Below, one piece after another: positions 1 to 11,075 of a DNA stretch of 64,000 nucleotides. Source of the stretch: Eucommia ulmoides (lineage: Eukaryota; Streptophyta; Magnoliopsida; Garryales; Eucommiaceae); the NCBI GenBank assembly GCA_016647705.1, contig JAENRU010000467.1, forward strand, positions 46,001-110,000, in the 5' to 3' direction. Each line of letters starts with the position of its first letter. Position 1 is the first letter of the stretch. The position numbers and the translations under genes were made by a program. Below the pieces are notes generated by a model, which worked only from the letters and a program-made list of their open reading frames with translations, made no database searches and was not told where the DNA came from.

Positions 1-1899
1 ACTGTAGCTTAAAGCAAGGTGTTAATTTAAGTGAGAGAATTGTGACAAGGTATAAGTGTAATTTACCTTTCATGAGTGTATGAAAAGGTATAAGTACAAT
101 TTACTTTTGAGTGTAACAATTTAGTCTTCACCGGCGAAGAAGATCAAAAAAATTGAGAATTAAAAATCTCCAAAAGAGTTTGGAGGAGTAGACGTAGACA
201 AAGAGGGACTTTGCATGAACTACTATTAATCGTTGTGTTCGTACTATCTCTATCATTATCTTTGTTTGTATGCTTGTGATTTAATTCTTTGCTTGTATAT
301 TATGTTGTATTTTTTTTAACACTTGTTCTTAATTGTCGTTTAAGTGTGCTTTGAAAAGTAAATAAAAAAATATATAAAAAAAAAAACTAATAAGCTATTT
401 GTACTATCCAATTCATCCACATGGATGAATGCCCCCGTTTCTAGAAATTGATGATACCACACAGATGTTAGTGTTATAAGAGAGAATTAATATTGCTTCA
501 GACTGAACTCATTTTGTTCTTCCTTTTTTTAATCTCTTTATATTGTATTGAGCCAAAGTGCCTACCTTTTGTGCCTATTTTCATTTTGATTAATAAAAAC
601 TATTTCCTTTATGGCATTTTTTTTTTTTTTTTTTTGTTATTTGACTTGCACATTTTGTATATTGGTTGTCATGACGTTTGTGAAAAACAATTCTTCACAG
701 AGCCGAGTTGATGCGGTTCCAATTAGAATATATGTTACGCACTTTGTTTTGAACCGGTACTGACACTTGAAAATATGTTCATCCGAACGGGCTAAAATTG
801 GTGTATTGAATTGGATGCTTACTCGTCCTCACTTAAAATGATTTTTCCTTGGTTTAATTTTCATTAGGGATTTTTGAAAAATTTTGGCATTTTCTTTCCG
901 TCCTATGTCAGCACATTCATTTCAAATGAAGTGACCATATTTTTATTCCCAAAAGTGTGTAAACACCACAATCTATCCCGTCACCAACCCATTATAGTAT
1001 ATAGGTCTCATGTTGCATCTTTTTAATTTAAAAAATAGAAATAAACACAAAAATATATAATTAGCTTTATGATTAGTTGGAAAAATTTATTTCAATTTTG
1101 GTAAGCCTTTATGTGAAACAAATCTGACTTTCAATGGAATTTTAAAAAAGTTTTGACTTAATTGAAAATTAAAAAATTGTGATGATTACAGGGTATCATT
1201 TCGATTCCAGAATTTGCATGAGTGTATTAGTATTAATTTTATAGGGATGGGGCATATATTAGAAGTCCAATTTGATTTTTTGAAAGTCGGCCGTCTTATG
1301 TGTTAATTTCTCCAACTTTCAAAATCAATAGGGGCTCTTCTTGATTTAATTAATTTGTATATAAAATTAATTAAAACAAAATTTACAAATATTTTAATTT
1401 TGATAATCAATTAATTTTCTTAGAGCTATACTTGAATTATGAAATTCAATTGCATTATTTATTGTAAAAAATTGGAATTTAGAATTAAATTATACTTCAA
1501 TAAGGAGTTAATTGATTTTCTATAAATTAATCACTAATTTTTGTTGGTTTTGGAAATAATTATAATTTTATCATCAATGATATCTCATACTGACCAATTC
1601 AAAGATGACATGTGGCACTGTATTGATTTATTCATTTCAAAACTCTATGGAGATCTTAACTACTTTATAGGTAAGCTATTTATCATTTTTTAGAATGTAA
1701 TTTGGGGTAATAATGAATTCTAAACCCTAAAAATAGAAGTGTAACAAGTGCCCAATCCACAAATAGTTCAAGGACAAAAACAAATATGAGGTTTTCACTT
1801 AGGAAACACAATAATAAATACATTAAAAAGGGATATTATTGATATTTAAAATTGGTTAATATCTCGAGTTGGTTTAGCCAGAATCCACGTGTAATTTTC
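1..1899. other. AT-rich intergenic DNA, no gene recognised
   Basis: I see only short chance ORFs and homopolymer runs, such as the T run near 620-640. No protein family, RNA gene or clear terminal repeat is recognisable on either strand. It may be decayed transposon sequence, but nothing in it proves that. Confidence 0.5.
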
Positions 1900-3120
1900 C
1901 TACTAAGATGAGGTGTTGAGTTTAGAGTTTAGGGTGGGGTCCTTAAGCACTATGTGGTTAGCGGTCAATCTTTTTGAAATTTGGGTTGAAGTCCAGAGTG
2001 TGTACCTGCACAAAGACCTACCAGGGTTGTGCCCGGTGAAGTCTCTCTAATGTGAAAGTAAGAGCTCGAGAGAAAAGGCTTTTGTATGCTTCTATTAGAC
2101 ATATGAGCATTACCTGGGGCATTCAATGCCTGAGTATTTATAGGAAATGAGAACAACTAGCATCGTAGAATTAAGACCCTGAGCGCGATTAATTAAGGTA
2201 ACTCAACGCGTAGTAATTCGGAGGGCGTGTGGGGAGATTAGACCATTAGGATTAGCTTTCTGGCCCATATGAGAAGCCCATAGATTGATCCAAATGATTT
2301 AAGGAGACTAGGCCTAGCCTACAGGTACAGCGGGGTTTACCCTTGTGGATTAGTTTCTTTGGAAGAGTGTCATGGTGAAAAGCTCATCAGCTTAGAGCGC
2401 TGGGAGGAAAATGGAATGTTGAATACGTCCAAGGATTCCCACTACCAGGGCCTTCAAGTAGTGTTAGAACGGAAGCTCGAAAGACAAACGAAAGCACAAG
2501 TGGCTTGCCTTGGGTGTTTACCAAGCGAGGGCAAGATGTTTGAACAGAGATCAGACAAACGAAAATAGGTCATCTCTTTACTGATTACCGACCAGAGGCA
2601 GCGCGGATGATCAAAGCTTGGCCAAAATCCCAAAGGGCCTTCCATTAGTAACTTCTGAGCTGAGGCAGTACGGTGGGGCGCAGCTTAGCCAAAACACATA
2701 GGGCTTTCTCTTTGGTAACTTCTGAGAAAAGGCAGCATGGCAAGACGCAACTTGGACAAAACCAAAAGGGCCTTTCCTTTGGTAACCGTCAGGCAGAGGC
2801 AACACGGCATATATAACTCAGCTAAAACCCAAAGGGCCTTCCTTTTGGTAACCGTCGAGCAAAGGAAGCTCTGCTGGACGGAAGTCAGATGAATTCACTG
2901 ACTTGTCGCTGATAGGACACATGAAACTTGAGGGGTCTTCCAGTTGGAACTTGCCGAGCTCAGGCAGCTCAGCTAATCGGAGGTCGGCCAGTTGTGCTTA
3001 TCTGACAAGGGGGTTCCTTCTCTTATTATGTGATGAGATGGCCGTTATGGAGGGAGCCCATCTGCCAAATGTGAATTGTCCTTAGCCAGGTGAACATCAA
3101 CCAAAATATCTAACATCAGA
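1900..3120 (-). mobile_element. Degraded LTR-like remnant, probably Tat-type gypsy, reverse orientation
   Basis: This stretch is less AT-rich than its surroundings. On the minus strand it shows a TATAAATA box (plus 2135-2142) in a setting like the LTRs of the Tat element at 18410-30787: a GC-richer segment on one side and acidic or polar codon debris on the other. A tandem repeat lies inside it (2574-2890). I found no partner LTR, primer site or target duplication, so the class is inferred from resemblance only. Confidence 0.33.
2574..2890. repeat. Tandem repeat, about 67-71 bp unit, four copies plus a partial
   Basis: Units begin at about 2616, 2683, 2750 and 2821. Each contains a CCAAAGGGCCTT-like core, then TTGGTAAC, then AGGCAGC-like sequence. 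A partial unit precedes the first copy (2574-2615) and a more diverged one may follow at 2890-2990. Copies differ by scattered substitutions, which suggests an old array. It probably belongs to the surrounding LTR element. Confidence 0.7.
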
Positions 3121-3453
3121 TACAAATGAAGACCCCTGAAACATATATAGATAGTCATCATTTATTGAATTGCGGGAGGACTTTTTACGAGAATAGTTTC
3201 ATGGGTAACAATTCTTCTAATTTCCAACTATAATTGTAAAGTATAAAATATCCTAAAATACCTTTAATTCCTTCAATGATTTCAAGATTTGAAGATAAAA
3301 ATGAAGGTTCGATTTCAAAGAATAAACACGTTTAAAAAGGTGTCTTAATTAAACTACTCTCTCCTTCAAATTGTATTTCAATCCTCACATTTTTCTTACA
3401 TTTTTTGGCCTTTTATTTTTCTGTTCTCCTCTAACATATAGTTTCAAGAACCC

Positions 3454-3929
3454 TGATGGCAGTGGTTCTCACCATGCCTCATACACATGCCTAATAATGG
3501 GCAAAAATGGATTCGTTTAGGAAATGTGGATTAATGGGCTTAATTTGATAGGCCCAACACACAAAAAGGAAAAAGAACATGAATCTAAATTGGGATGGCC
3601 CATGGAAGATCTGGAATGATCATGCCCAAGCATACAAGCATACAAACGGGCTCACCATAACTTAAATATAGAGGATATCCAAGAGAACGTTAGGGTAGTT
3701 AAGATCATGAGGAAATTCTTGGTGATCAGGTATTCTTACTCTATAAATATTGTAAGTTTTAGGCAAAAATAGTGATGCATTGATATATCATTAAAATGAT
3801 TGATTAACTTATTCTCACTCCGGAGAATATTTAGCTGATATCACACCTGTATCCCAAGTATTAATCCTAAGTACTGCTAGTGTTATTCAGGGCTTTAGGA
3901 GTTGGAGTAGCTGATGAAATTTGGCAGCA
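3454..3929 (+). repeat. 5' LTR of element 1
   Basis: It starts TGATGG and ends GCAGCA, and pairs with 32998-33460. Long shared blocks include GCCTAATAATGGGCAAAAAT, TTAATTTGATAGG and the run around the TATA box. TATAAATAT at 3742-3750 is the likely promoter TATA box. Confidence 0.85.
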
Positions 3930-3934
3930 TTATT

Positions 3935-3952
3935 TGGCGCCGTCTGTGGGAA
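3935..3952 (+). promoter_or_regulatory. Primer binding site of element 1
   Basis: TGGCGCCGTCTGTGGGAA begins five bases after the LTR end. TGGCGCC is the usual start of a plant gypsy primer site, complementary to a tRNA 3' end. The element at 18410-30787 has a closely similar site (TTTGATGCCGTCTGTGAGAA on its own strand), which supports a shared lineage. Confidence 0.7.
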
Positions 3953-4125
3953 ACAAACAGAAGGTTATAACTATGCCACCAGTGAGATCAGGACACGAGA
4001 TCGCTAATGAAGTACCGTATGAAAATATAGCAATGGTAGGAGATTGAACCACTAATTTTGTCACTCGTAATCTGCAAATTGGAGAGCTACGGGATAAAGT
4101 GGTTTAACTGAAAGAAGGTGCACAA

Positions 4126-4802
4126 GTGCAAAAGGAGCAACCAAATGAGCGAAAGTCGGAACTGCAAGATCTGCTCCGTATCTCGAGAATAGAAGAGGAT
4201 CGAGTCTCAATCCAAAGTACAAAAAAGGTCCACCTCAGCATAATGAATCACGAGGAAGAATCTATCAATTTAGATTGGAAAGCAGCAAGAGACGAGACAA
4301 AGTTCACAAAAAAAAATGAATTGGAAGAGTTGTTTGGCATAACGGAGCCCTATTTGCTAAAGCGATCATGAAAAGACCTTACCCAAGAAAGTTTGATTTT
4401 GCCAAGTTAGATAAGTATGATAGAAATTTGGATCCAACGGATCATCTCAAACACTTCATGCATATGATGGCGATATACGAAACAAGAGACTCAATTTTGT
4501 GTCGTGCATTTGCCACAACGTTCAAGAGCTTGACTTTGGATTGGTTTTGCTCACTTCCACCATGGTCAATTTGTTCATTTGTAGAACTGGAAAAATGGTT
4601 CATCAACTGATTCATCACTTGTCAGGCGTTGAAGATAGGAGAGAAATACTTGCTCACGCTGAAGCAGGATAAAGGAAAGTCACTTTGGTAGTATGTGACT
4701 CAATTCAATGAGGAGATGACCTCCATTGAAGAATGTGGAACCAACTTGATCATAAACACTTTCCGTACTAGGCTACGGCCAGGGCGTTTTCAATCTTCCT
4801 TC
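4126..4802 (+). pseudogene. gag N-terminal half of element 1 (broken)
   Basis: Two ORFs (4126-4371 and 4368-4610) and a third (4695-4800) together resemble the plant retrotransposon gag domain. The ORFs include YPRKFDFAKLDKYDRNLDP followed by DPTDHLKHF, and later GKSLW, YVTQFNEE and LRPGRFQSSF. The reading frame is broken by a stop near 4608 and another near 4690, and there is a frame step at 4368. The domain is then cut at 4802 by the CACTA insertion, and its C-terminal part resumes near 9783. Confidence 0.75.
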
Positions 4803-5520
4803 CACTACAAGAAAAAAGATTTTTTATCACAATTAAAAACAGTGATAAAAATATTTTTATCACAGTTTCTGCCCTCAAACTGACAATGATCGATAGAGGA
4901 GTGATTAAAATTAGGATACTTATTATCACGTTTATAAACCATGATAGATGAGTCATAAAAAACTGTGACAGTCACCAAAATACAATATGGATTACTTATT
5001 TATAATCTCGCTTATTTAAAAAAAAAATGAGATGGTTAGTCCATCTAATGTCTTAGTTTTCAAATGTGATTAAAATGATCATTTATATATGATCTAAAAA
5101 AATGCGATTATTTTAACAATATCAATCTCAATTTTGTATTAAATTGAGATGTTTACTCTCTTTTCTATCACATTTAAAAACTGTGATTGTTTCTCATTTC
5201 TATATTAAAAAAAATCCGACTATTTTATAAAAAAAAATTCTATAAATAATTAAATAAAAAATAAATTTGATAATTCTAAAATAATTAAAATATTGATGAC
5301 ATAAGAATTCTACATCAACATAAAAAACACAAGTAGTATTGGTTTTCAATACAAGAATCATAAACTTGAATTTCTATAAGTATAAATGTCTAAAATGCAA
5401 AATTTATATCAAGTATAAAGAAAATAAAAAACAAATAAAATCTTGCAATGGTAGACCATATCGATGATAAAAGTGAATTTTCAATCCTCAAATAAATCAT
5501 ATAGTTGGCAAAATAATTTT

Positions 5521-5830
5521 TTAAGAGGCAACATATAACAGTAGGGATGAAATTTTTTTGCAGCAAAACAACAAAACATTTTTTTCAAAAGCAACGTATA
5601 ACGATAGAGATGAAATGTTTTTTGTTGAAAGCAGCAAAAACAACTTTGTTGTTTCACTGTTTTTAGAGCAAAACAATGTTATTTTGCTGCAAAAGCAGCA
5701 AAATAGTGCTGTGTTTTGTTGTTTTTGCAGTAAAATAGCAACGGCTTTGATGTTTTTGCAGCAAAACAAATGACAGCAGATGGATAGTACAACAGTGCTC
5801 TCACAAATGGACAGCAAAACATTGCTCTCA
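5521..5830. repeat. GCAGCAAAA/TTTTGCTGC-rich internal repeats of the CACTA relic
   Basis: The stretch is dense in GCAGCAAAA and its complement (for example GCAGCAAAACAAC, TTTTGCTGCAAAAGCAGC and TTTTTGCAGCAAAACAA), forming overlapping imperfect inverted repeats. It produces ORFs on both strands by composition alone. I see no protein family in it. Confidence 0.5.
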
Positions 5831-6654
5831 CATATAGTTCAACAACTGATAGTTCAAACTTCTCACAAATGAATTATATATTCAAGAAAATGACATACCT
5901 TTTCCACAATCACATTTATTTTGTAATTTATGTAATCCATTCAATTCTCAATTCGTCTAGTTCCTCTTCAGAATAGGCATTCTTCCCAGTAAACTACACA
6001 ATCCATTCAAATAAGTTAGAGAATAATATTTTCGAGAGATGCAAAGTGCAAAATAAATGAAAAATAGACAACTTATCTCACATTTCCTCGAGGAATGATG
6101 CTCTTATCTCTTAAAATATCTTTCATGAATCTCATTACATAGATACCAGATTTCATAGCAGAAGATTGCCAAGGACACTGAATATAACTGGATTTGATGA
6201 GACCTAGGGTAGAAACTATGATATTAAATAGATACATATTTATATTTTATATAAATATATGTTGAAGAACATGTTTATCACCTGAATGCACTTTCAAGTT
6301 GGAGTTTTTTTTGTCCTTCTTTTGGTCATTTCTAATGTTCTAAGACCACTACATGAAGTTTAGGAAAAATCACATTTTAAACCCTCTAACTATTGACACA
6401 TTTCTATGTGGTCCAACAAGTTTGTGGCGTTTCAGTTTAAACCCTCTAGGTTGTACGCGGTTTTAATTGGTCCTTCTGTCAATTTTTTCATCCAAACTAA
6501 CAGAAAGACCAATCATGTGCAATGCACATGAATTTTTTAAGGGTATTATAGTCTTTTTTACATTATTTAAAGGTTTTTTTAGTTTTTGTAAAGTTTTCTT
6601 TTTTCTTTATGTTTCTTCTTTTTCTTTTTTCTTCTCTTTTTCTATCTTCTTCTT

Positions 6655-6658
<4 letters not shown>

Positions 6659-6710
<52 letters not shown>

Positions 6711-6711
6711 C
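6659..6711. repeat. CT microsatellite
   Basis: An almost perfect TC/CT dinucleotide run lies inside the foldback element, with one TTTC interruption. It creates the Leu/Ser-rich or Arg/Glu-rich ORFs seen on the two strands here, which are not genes. Confidence 0.9.
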
Positions 6712-6719
6712 CCACTAGA

Positions 6720-6975
6720 AATAGATGGTGGGTGTCCATCCTCTGTTTCTTCTCCACGAAAAACAGAGGGTAGACACCCTATGTTTAAAATAGAGAGTGT
6801 CCACCCTCAGTTTAAAAAGAGGGCATCCAGCCTCTGTTTTAAATGGAGGGTACGGAGACCCTCTATTTTAAATAGAGGGCATCCACCATCTATTACCAGA
6901 AATAAAGGGTATCGACCCTCTATTTCTGGAGTAGAAAAAACAGAGGGTGGACACCTCCACCCTCAATTTTTGGTG
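6720..6975. repeat. Array of short inverted repeats with AGAGGGT...ACCCTC cores
   Basis: Between the arms of the foldback element the motif AGAGGGT or ACCCTCT recurs about ten times in alternating orientation. It is spaced by 10-20 bases and often flanked by AAAT/ATTT. Example blocks are ACCCTCTATTTTAAATAGAGGG and AGAGGGTGGACACCTCCACCCT. It would fold into several small hairpins. Confidence 0.6.
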
Positions 6976-8109
6976 GAGACAGAGAGAGAGGGGAAGGAGA
7001 AGAGAGAATAAGAAGAACGAAAAAATAAAAAAAAAATAAAAACAAACTATAATACCCTTAAAACATCATGTGCATTGTATATAATTGGTCCTTCTGTTAG
7101 TTTGGATGAAAAAACTAACAAAATGACCAATTGAAGTTGCCTACATACCTAGAGGATTTAAACGAACATGCCACAAGTTTTTTAGACTACATGGAATTTG
7201 TCAATAATTAGAGGGTTTAAAAGGTAATTTTTCCTAAAGATTATGTGGGGGGGAAAAAGAGAGAGAGAAAGTTATAAACACAAAAAGTTTTGAAAGAAAT
7301 ACTTGCATGTAAAAGAAACATGGAATATAACAAAATAACACTTATGTGTTTATTATGAATTCAAGAGTTATGTTCACTTCACCTAAACAACATGGATCAA
7401 AATTGAATACCGTTAGGGAAGATGGGTCAATAGCAATATCCAGCGTTCCCTGAAAAATTAAAATTTACAAGTACAAACAATGAGATTCACAACTCATGAA
7501 TATCCTAAAACTTAAAGCTCTGTACATCGAAATTATAAGAGATCTACCCAATATCAAATGAAATAATGAATAATTGATTAGGTATTGAAGTCTCTACTTT
7601 TAGTGTAAGCATTCTAGATTTTTTACCACTAGCATTGGATCTTCAATTTTGCTAATGGACAGCAGATAAACAAATCCAAAATTTTCATCCAATCTGCCCC
7701 TTTTACTAACACCAAATAGATAACTAAAATTAAACAGCAGAATCATAATATTCAATGACTTATCGATCTAAAAACAAACATGATGAATTTAATAATAAAA
7801 AACAAAAGTTATTTCTTGCCTCATGTGTAGAATGATGCATGCAACCGATACTTTGTTAAACTCAAAAAAAATACTCTAAATTAGATTTACTAAGTTGGAG
7901 TGTTATGCTCTCTCCAAATATTTATTTTATCAATCAAATATTTACAACTTCGCCATCTTATAAAAGATCTATACAATTTTCCATAAAAGAATTTATGCAA
8001 TCTAAGTTACCATCACCATTCGTCTCTCTCGAAACTACATATGATATAACAAATCCAATATCAACTCTCAATTGTTAATAAAATAAACGAATGGTTTAGA
8101 ATTTTATAA

Positions 8110-9775
8110 TATAGAAATTTAATACCTTATCAACTACTACTATAAGATTCTTATGCCAAGCCACAAGAGACCCCTAAGCATCTATAACCTTGTACATCTC
8201 GTCATGTACAGGTATTAAAAGAAGAGAACTTATCATAATTGCATAATCTACGGAAACACGCATATTGAAATCCCCTAATGGAACATTGTGTATCATTTCA
8301 TTTGCTCTAATTGTATCATATACGATTCCATGGGCAACAATATTTTCTATTGAGTTCACTGTAACTTACATGCTTTGATCTGTAACATTCTCAAACAATT
8401 TATATTATTAGAAATAGCATAAAACAATCATATTAAACACAAACTAAAAGTAAAAAGGTGTGAATTACTGAATTACCTTTCTCACAATCACCTTTGGTGT
8501 ATTTTCATCTTTTTTGGAATGTCTTTTTCTTTTGACATGAATTCAACAAGTGATATTGAAAAATTTTGTAAAGTTTTAGAGCTCATATTATCAGACTCAT
8601 GCATTCAGTAAGCGCCCTGTTGTTTTATTGCACAAAGTTCTTTTTGCAATTGTAACAATATTGCCTCCATTGACTTTTGTTTTTTCTCAAACTCAACTTT
8701 CTTTTCTTTTAGGCAAATGAAAATAGACACTTGGTGTCACACAACCTCCCACTCCCCTCACTTGACCAGCGTGCTCAGGAGTTTCCAACACCATGCTAAG
8801 AATATCATTACTCCCTTGAGTTTGTAAATTTCCAACTTGAACCTCTTGTGTCAACTTATCATGTGAGATTGTTATCATACAAAATGATACGTACAGATAA
8901 ATTCAATACAAATATATTAAATAAGTTCACGTAGTAATAGAAAATACTTTTCTTTCAGCAGTCATCCTCATCATATCATCATATTCGCCATCTTTATTTT
9001 GCCGAACTTTCTTCCAATAAAAACTTCTATCTGAAATCTCATTCCCTTCTATGTCAGGTTGTTAAAAGAAAAATATAATAATTTCAAGATATAAAATAAT
9101 ATATTCCAAAAGATAAGAACTATGAATTTTTTTTCTTATTCAGTTTATATTTATGAAAACTTACACATTCTTGTGCAAGTTTAGTATAGCCTTTTCCACT
9201 TAGCCGATGGTTATATATATTCTTTCCTCGTAAATCTCTTTGAAGTGCACGTGATTTCTACACTGTAAAATTTAACATGTGTAGGTCAAACATCAATACA
9301 TAATGTAACAATATGAAAAATAGTATCTCTGATGCATAAAGCAACAAGTCAAAAAAGAATACCTTAAATTCTTCTGTCAATCTCTTTTTAACAAATTGAT
9401 CCCAATGGCGTTGCTTGATGCACTTATATTTTTCCGGTCGATGTTTGAGAGAAATAGGGTTAGCCTCAAATGGATGTACATAAGTACTGGTAAGGTACTT
9501 CTTGAATGTCCTCCATGTTTCTCCAATTGAAGATAAACACTTAGACTTTGGATCGACAAAATAACTTGACTAAAAACCGTTCATAAAACATAATATAAGA
9601 TAATATGAAAAATGTGCAAATTATACAAAAATTAAAGAGGGTTACCTCCACAGTACTTCATATCTTGTTTTTTAAATATTGTTTTACCTTCCGCCATTGA
9701 TCATACTTGATTGGAACCATATTACGAGCCAATACTCCAAGATAACTTGTGTACTCTATTGCAATTGTTTCTATT
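8110..9775 (-). pseudogene. CACTA transposase-associated protein (Transposase_24 / Ptta-En-Spm type), decayed
   Basis: On the minus strand, conceptual fragments follow the usual order of this family. They are YLGVLARNMVPIKYDQWRK (about 9775-9690), a GETWRTFKKYLTSTYVHP block (about 9570-9370), KKVRQNKDGEYDDMMRMT (about 9060-8945), ETPEHAGQVRGVGGCVTPSV (about 8800-8720), a coiled-coil linker, and a C-terminal piece with NVPLGDFNMRVSVDYA (about 8360-8170). Fragments are split by stops, frame changes and probable introns. In CACTA elements this product accompanies or replaces the DDE transposase; no DDE domain is seen. It cannot be functional as it stands. Confidence 0.7.
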
Positions 9776-9782
9776 GAAGATT

Positions 9783-10276
9783 GTAAAGCCACAAATGGAA
9801 TTGGAGGATGCGAAGAGAATCAATGAAAGAAAACTCTCTACTAAAGAGAGTCAGTTCAAGGAACGAAAAGAGAAGCCACTTAAGAAGTAGAAGGTGGAAA
9901 ACTTAAATTATGATAGCAAAATAGAGCGAAACTCTCAAAGCGGTAAGAAATCATCTTTTCAAGGGTTAAAGGTACCAATTTTGAAAGTCCTGTATGAGAT
10001 CAAGTTATAGTTTATAAATAGATCTGGCCTCAGAAGATCGCCACTCACCCAGATAAGAGGAACAGAGGTAAATTCTACCACTTTCACTAGGATCACGGCA
10101 ATATTAGTAATGAGTGCATACATCTAAGATGGGAGATCGCATGATTGATAGAGAAAGGACATCTGAAGAACTACCTTGAGGGTAGAGAAAAGAAAAAAAT
10201 GAAGGGAAGAAATGAACCCATAAATGAGAATCAAGATAAAAAGAGGAACGAAAATTAACCTAATCAAAGACATGAC
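9783..10276 (+). pseudogene. gag C-terminal part of element 1 (broken)
   Basis: The gag resumes with ELEDAKRINERKLSTKESQF and a basic stretch, then a degraded zinc-knuckle region near 10070-10130 where the usual first cysteine reads as tyrosine. Several stops interrupt it. It leads into the protease ORF at 10277. Confidence 0.6.
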
Positions 10277-10690
10277 ATGATCTACATAATCAATTGGGGC
10301 TCAACTCTCACTGAGGAATCCAATAGATCCAGGAAGAGGAAGGTAAAAGGAGTTACCCTGGAGAAATCATACGGAGAGGTATTAGCGGTTCAGCTAAAGA
10401 AAAGTTCAGATCAGTCAATCTTTTTCTCTGAAGAATACCTCCGCAAAGTGAATCAGCCATACGACAATGCCTTTATGGTGACCCTATGGATCTTAAGCTA
10501 CCAGGTAAGACGAATCTTGATCAATACTGGAATTTCTACAAACATTATTTTTAATAGTGCTCTGCGTCAAATGGGAGTTCCAGAGTCAGATATGAAATCA
10601 ACCCTAATCATCACGGTCGGATTCAATGGAAAATCGAATTCCCCATCAGGGAAGATAATGTTATTTGTATCTGCTGGATAAGGAAAGGCA
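10277..10690 (+). pseudogene. gypsy aspartic protease region of element 1, catalytic Asp lost
   Basis: A 134-codon ORF has the plant gypsy protease context: SNRSRKRKVKGV upstream, then RRILINTGISTNIIFNSAL where the family has a D-T/S-G-S active site, then LRQMGVPES and VGFNGKSNSPSG. The catalytic Asp reads Asn and the following Ser reads Ile, so it should be inactive. The frame ends at a stop at 10679. The next region (10700-11070) is a decayed linker towards RT. Confidence 0.75.
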
Positions 10691-11075
10691 AGAATAACTC
10701 AATCAATGAAGTTCATGGTGATGACGTGTAGCTCTCCGTACAATGTAATCCCGAAAAGAACCTAACTTCGTGCAATGAATATAGTAGTCTTTACTTTTTA
10801 TCTATGCCTTAAATTCCCAAGACCTAAGAGAATAGAGTTAATCCAATGAGAAAAAATAGAATCTCGAGACTACTTTATAGTGGTATTAGATGGGAAGTCC
10901 AAGATGAAATAGAAATCAATAAACGAGATCAGTTCCCCAAGGGAAACCAAGCTCTAACCCTGAAGTGAATGACTTCAAAGAGAACTCAAGAATAGCTCAC
11001 CCTGTTGAACTGACAGAATAATTGTACCTAGATAAAACAGGTCAGAAAAAGGTGAAGATTGGAGAGACTAACAAT
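10691..11075 (+). pseudogene. Decayed protease-RT linker of element 1
   Basis: Translation in shifting frames gives pieces such as SSPYNVIPKRT and a basic YLDKTGQKKVKIGE segment that resemble the protease-RT linker of Tat elements. Many stops are present. The first half of RT, which should follow, is absent and replaced by the insertion that ends at 11922. Confidence 0.5.

Larger units (their letters stand above)
6359..7238. mobile_element. Foldback / Mutator-like non-autonomous element with about 200-bp inverted repeats
   Basis: The first 200 bases (from TTTAGGAAAAAT) match the reverse complement of the last 200 (to ATTTTTCCTAAA) with scattered mismatches. Shared blocks include TTTAAACCCTCTA, TTTTTTCATCCAAACTAACAG and TTTTAAGGGTATTATAGT. 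The middle holds a CT microsatellite and a set of short hairpins, and no transposase. Long inverted repeats without coding capacity fit a foldback or MULE-derived MITE. I could not find a convincing target duplication. Confidence 0.75.
4803..9782 (-). mobile_element. CACTA (En/Spm) DNA transposon relic with one terminus lost
   Basis: The left terminus at 4803 is CACTACAAGAAAA, the canonical plant CACTA end. Subterminal ATCAC/GTGAT motifs follow over the next 350 bp, as is typical of transposase-binding repeats. A degraded transposase-associated gene lies on the minus strand at 8110-9775. The gag of element 1 resumes at about 9783 with no CACTA end before it, so the right terminus has been deleted. 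Sequence around 5290-5400 closely matches 16780-16880 in the miniature CACTA, so both belong to one family. A foldback element (6359-7238) is nested inside. Confidence 0.75.

Noticed and set aside
493-711. A 72-codon plus-strand ORF with many Phe and Leu
   Set aside because: T-run translation; nothing else supports a gene.
2359-3085. Several 60-70 codon ORFs in both directions
   Set aside because: They read through the tandem repeat and LTR-like remnant and have no motifs.
6467-6757. ORFs on both strands over the CT microsatellite
   Set aside because: Leu/Ser and Arg/Glu runs are a direct reading of the dinucleotide repeat inside the foldback element.
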